Shown here piece after piece: positions 32,365 to 35,006 of a DNA stretch of 35,006 bases. The stretch spans positions 1-35,006 of the forward strand of contig JAJZAL010000022.1 in assembly GCA_021799405.1 (NCBI GenBank), read 5' to 3'. How positions within the stretch are numbered: position 1 is the first letter of the stretch; every line of letters starts with the position of its first letter. Origin of the DNA: Acidobacteriota bacterium (GTDB lineage Bacteria > Acidobacteriota > Terriglobia > Terriglobales > Acidobacteriaceae). Under the pieces are notes generated by a model that worked only from the letters and a program-made list of their open reading frames with translations, ran no database searches and was not told the origin of the DNA. Made by a program: the position numbers and the translations under genes.

Positions 32365-32438
32365 ATCGGGTAGGAGGCGGGATCACTCCCGCCGTCCTCC
32401 CACACCACGCGCCGTGCGGTTCCGCAAAGGGCGGTTCC
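32365..32438 (-). ncRNA. Orphan group II intron 3' end (domains V and VI)
   Basis: On the minus strand, 32438-32401 reads like group II domain V of the bacterial class C type: GGAACCGCCC, then TGCGGAACCGCA (stem with GAAC tetraloop) and GCGTGGTGTG. One pair in the basal stem is mismatched. Immediately 3', GGCGGGA/TCCCGCC (32393-32387 with 32382-32376) forms the domain VI hairpin, extended by AGGA/TCCT, ending CTCCTACCCGAT with the expected bulged-A region. Upstream I see no reverse transcriptase gene or other domains, so this is a remnant. It sits between two convergent genes, consistent with the preference of class C introns for sites after terminators. Confidence 0.6.
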
Positions 32439-32535
32439 TGTCTCTCGTTGCCGGAGTGAGGTTCGTTTCGTTGGCTATGCGCCCGCTGGTTTCAGGACAC
32501 TTGCTGCAGCCGCCGGGCCTTCCACCTCCAAGTGA

Positions 32536-32555
32536 GTGCGCCCTGCCGGGCGCAC
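32536..32555. terminator. Hairpin between convergent genes
   Basis: GTGCGCCC (32536-32543) pairs perfectly with GGGCGCAC (32548-32555) around TGCC. No T run follows on either strand. It lies 58 bases past the minus-strand MFS stop and may slow or end transcription there. Confidence 0.3.
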
Positions 32556-32613
32556 CAAAAGGAAGCGGACCGGAGGTGAGTCCGGCCCGCGATGAGAGTG
32601 AGAGGCAGGGCGA

Positions 32614-34080
32614 TCAGGCAGGTTTGCCGGCGGTGATTTTGCGGCTGAGGGAGTGCCACAAGGCTTCCATCTGCTCGAGGGAGCGGCCCTTGGTTTCCGG
32701 CACGGTTCTCCAGACAAAGAGAGCGGCCAGAATGCTCATGACACCGTAGATCCAATAGGCGAAACCGTGGTTGAAATGGCGCACAAGGAAGGGATTGCTG
32801 TTGAGAATGGGGAATGTCCAACTGACGAGATAATTGGCGATCCACTGGACTGCGACGGCGATGGCCATGGCCTTGCCGCGAATCTGGTTGGGGAAGATTT
32901 CGCTGAGGAGCACCCACGTGACGGGTCCCCAGGAAACGGCAAAGCCGGCGGTGTAGACGAGCATGCAGATGAGCGCGAGGACGCCCTTGCCGCCAAGCCA
33001 CAACTCCGTACCGAGTGAGATCATGCTGACGGCCATGACCAGCGCGCCAACAATCTGGAGCGGCCTGCGGCCAAATCTGTCGACGGTGAGGATGGCGACG
33101 ACTGTGAAGGTGAGGTTGACCGCACCGACAATGATGGTCTGGAAGAGCGCGGCATTAGTGGTGAGGCCCATGCCTTCGAAAATGTCAGTGGCGTAGTAGA
33201 GCACCACATTGATGCCGACAAACTGCTGGAAGATGGAGAGCATGACGCCGCTGAAGACCAGAAGCATGCCAAAGGAAAAGAGCTTGCCGGAGGCGTGCTG
33301 GCGCAGCGAGGCACGGATGTCGGCGATTTCCCTTTCGCCTTCTTCCCTGGAAACGAGTTTGGCGAGCACTTCGCGGGCACGGTTCTCCTTGTTCTTCATC
33401 ATGAGGAAGCGGGGAGTTTCCGGGACGAAAAACAGGAGTAACAGGAACAGGGTTGCGGGAATGGCGCCGGAAAGGAACATGTAGCGCCAGCCGATGGTGT
33501 TGAGCCAGGCATCGCCGCTACCGGCTTTGGAGATTCCGAAATTGACGAAGTAAATGACCAGCATGCCGAAGATGATGGCGAACTGGTTCCAGGCGACGAG
33601 ATTGCCGCGGACCTTGGGTGGGGCAATTTCGGCGATGTACATGGGCGACAACATGGAAGCCAGGCCCACGCCAATGCCGCCGAGGATGCGGTAAAGGACA
33701 AAATTCATCATGTAGCCGGGTCCGCCGTGGCCGATGGGGGCAAAGGGAAACTCGGGCGCGGAGGCACCAAGTGCGGAGATCAGAAACAGGACGGCTGCGA
33801 TGACGAGTCCGCGTTTTCGGCCGATGCGGGTGCTCACCCATCCGCCAAGGAGCCCGCCGATGATGCAGCCGATGAGCGCGCTGGAAACCACAAAGCCGAG
33901 GAGCGAGCTGGCGGCGTTGGCCTGGGCGGGGTTGGCGAGGTTGGTGAATCGGGGATCGATGAAATAAGCCTTGAGGCTGCCGACGGCGCCGTTGATCACG
34001 GCGGTGTCGTAGCCGAAAAGCAGTCCGCCCAGCGTGGCAATGAGGGTGAGTAGAACGACATATCGATTCAAACGCGACAT
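32614..34080 (-). CDS. Sugar:proton symporter, MFS sugar porter (XylE-like)
   Basis: A 488-residue, 12-helix permease of the sugar-porter family. It has GGLLFGYDTAVINGA in helix 1, GWVSTRIGRKRGL (the RxGRK loop), YRILGGIGVGLASMLSPMYIAEIAP, PETPRFLM after helix 6, QQFVGINVVLYYA in helix 7, VDRFGRRPL, and the closing PETKGRSLE. These match D-xylose/glucose-type proton symporters; the sugar is not determined. The loop between helices 3 and 4 (SAPEFPFAPIGHGGPGYM) is longer than in E. coli XylE. CAGGAG lies four bases before the ATG at 34080. It converges on the glycoside hydrolase, whose released sugar it might import. Confidence 0.96.
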   Translation of the reverse strand: MSRLNRYVVLLTLIATLGGLLFGYDTAVINGAVGSLKAYFIDPRFTNLANPAQANAASSLLGFVVSSALIGCIIGGLLGGWVSTRIGRKRGLVIAAVLFLISALGASAPEFPFAPIGHGGPGYMMNFVLYRILGGIGVGLASMLSPMYIAEIAPPKVRGNLVAWNQFAIIFGMLVIYFVNFGISKAGSGDAWLNTIGWRYMFLSGAIPATLFLLLLFFVPETPRFLMMKNKENRAREVLAKLVSREEGEREIADIRASLRQHASGKLFSFGMLLVFSGVMLSIFQQFVGINVVLYYATDIFEGMGLTTNAALFQTIIVGAVNLTFTVVAILTVDRFGRRPLQIVGALVMAVSMISLGTELWLGGKGVLALICMLVYTAGFAVSWGPVTWVLLSEIFPNQIRGKAMAIAVAVQWIANYLVSWTFPILNSNPFLVRHFNHGFAYWIYGVMSILAALFVWRTVPETKGRSLEQMEALWHSLSRKITAGKPA

Positions 34081-34419
34081 AAAACTCCTGAAAACTGCGC
34101 GGAAACTGAGGACAGCAACCCTGGAAGCATTTCAGCTAGAAAAAGCGATTTAGTTAAGCGACCGGGCGAACCCGAAGCTGGGTCCCTGACATGATAGCGT
34201 ATTGGCGGGACGGTTGGACAAGGGGAAATAGAGATCGTTCCGCCTTGCGTGGAAAGGAACGGCAGACGCGGCGGGCCGCAGACGCAACCTGTTGCAGTTC
34301 GCTGCACTTCCGGCTGTTTCCCGGGGCGTCGCCGGTTGCCAGAGCATCTTCTGACGGCATCCATATTGGTAGCAGCGATAGTTCGGCGGCGTGTTCCGGG
34401 ATGAAAGACGGAGATGGCC
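34081..34419. other. Divergent intergenic region before the ABC ATPase
   Basis: About 340 bases with no credible gene between the divergent MFS and ABC genes. A small palindromic TGCAGTTCGCTGCA lies near 34295. A metal-responsive operator would be expected if the ABC system imports zinc or manganese, but I cannot identify one. Confidence 0.35.
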
Positions 34420-35006
34420 ATGCAAGAGGTTCCTGACGGGCCGGGCAAGATCTTGCTGGAGGTTAAAAACTTCAGTGTGACGCTGGATCGGACGCCGATC
34501 GTGCGCAACGTGAACTTCCGCGTGCAGGAAGGTGAATTTGTAACGATATTGGGTCCGAATGGATCAGGAAAGACAGTGCTGGTAAAAGCACTGGTGGGCC
34601 TGGTGCCCTATGGCGGCGAACTGCACTGGTACAGGAAACCGAAGATCGGATACCTGCCGCAGGGGCTGAATCAGATGTCAGTAAGAGATCTGCCGCTGAC
34701 GGTGAAGGAGTTCTTTCGACTGAAGAAGGTGCAGGGCGCGAAGGTGTTGCAGTATCTCTCGCTTGTCGGGCTGCGGGAAGCCGTGCTGGAGCAACGGGCC
34801 GGCCACCTTTCGGGCGGAGAATTTCAAAGGATGCTGGTTGCCTGGGTGCTGGCATCGGGTCCGAATGTGCTGTTTCTGGATGAGCCGACCACGGCCATGG
34901 ATGTGGCCGGCGGCGAGACTGTCCAATCGCTCTTGAGGGATGTCTGGCGCGATCAAAAACTGACGATCTTCCACGTAACCCATGACCTGAACATCGTGTT
35001 CGCGAG
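34420..35006 (+). CDS. Metal-type ABC transporter ATPase (partial, runs off the window)
   Basis: The visible 195 residues form an ABC nucleotide-binding domain: Walker A in ILGPNGSGKTVLVKAL, the Q-loop near IGYLPQGLNQ, the signature HLSGGEFQRM, Walker B VLFLDEPTTAMD, the D-loop, and the H-loop in IFHVTHDLN. The short Walker A-to-Q-loop distance and LNQ/DLPLTVKEFF pattern resemble ZnuC/MntB-like ATPases of zinc or manganese importers. Two ATGs are close: 34420 has GGAG six bases upstream and is preferred; 34414 abuts that site. The C-terminus and the expected permease and binding-protein genes are outside the window. Confidence 0.88.
   Translation, partial: MQEVPDGPGKILLEVKNFSVTLDRTPIVRNVNFRVQEGEFVTILGPNGSGKTVLVKALVGLVPYGGELHWYRKPKIGYLPQGLNQMSVRDLPLTVKEFFRLKKVQGAKVLQYLSLVGLREAVLEQRAGHLSGGEFQRMLVAWVLASGPNVLFLDEPTTAMDVAGGETVQSLLRDVWRDQKLTIFHVTHDLNIVFA

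Noticed and set aside
32133..32408. Minus-strand frame containing VWEDGGSDPASYPI
   Set aside because: This peptide comes from translating group II intron domain VI; the RNA explains the sequence better than a protein.

Overview
The window looks like a chromosomal segment of an acidobacterium, most likely family Acidobacteriaceae / class Terriglobia. This is inferred from gene content, not from a marker gene. The pointers are a histidine kinase with many Reg_prop propeller repeats, large lipoproteins of tandem Ig-like plus beta-propeller repeats, several sugar permeases and a glycoside hydrolase, Amt genes with proline-rich porin and small membrane proteins nearby, and moderately GC-rich DNA. 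There is no rRNA or tRNA, phage, CRISPR array or complete insertion sequence.

Left end (1-5.3 kb, minus strand). A propeller-type histidine kinase, a NarL/LuxR-type response regulator and a small secreted protein lie head to tail with gaps of 4 and 10 bases. A RhaT/GRP-type sugar permease with a probable TTG start follows. This looks like a sugar- or polymer-sensing operon.

Nitrogen block (5.6-19.2 kb, mostly plus strand). The order is: outer-membrane porin, two small membrane proteins, a canonical ammonium channel (Amt1) ending in a strong terminator, a TPR-like protein, a CPA2 cation/proton antiporter, a 69-residue membrane protein overlapping a second, atypical Amt (Amt2), a membrane-anchored Ser/Thr kinase, a type I glutamine synthetase without the usual adenylylation loop, a convergent KdpDE-like two-component pair, and a PP2C phosphatase. 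No PII (GlnB/GlnK) gene or adenylyltransferase is present. Amt2 keeps the Amt fold signatures but has Gln at the first pore histidine and Gly at the recruitment-site serine. My main hypothesis is that Amt2 is an ammonium-sensing Amt relative feeding a Ser/Thr phosphorylation circuit (kinase plus PP2C) that stands in for PII/adenylylation control of Amt1 and glutamine synthetase. This is inference from gene order and residues.

Right half (19.4-35 kb). A LacI-family regulator with an MFS sugar permease is followed by a minus-strand MBL hydrolase and small WEEWH-like protein, an aminotransferase, a HAD hydrolase converging on and overlapping ribBA, and a RibBA whose GTP cyclohydrolase II half lacks recognisable catalytic residues. 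An 820-base gene-free stretch rich in inverted repeats (including a MITE/REPIN-like element) precedes a 1,145-residue Ig-repeat/propeller lipoprotein with 258-bp tandem DNA repeats. Then come a secreted (alpha/alpha)6 glycoside hydrolase, an orphan group II intron 3' end (domains V-VI), a XylE-like sugar/proton symporter, and the beginning of a metal-type ABC transporter ATPase that runs off the window.
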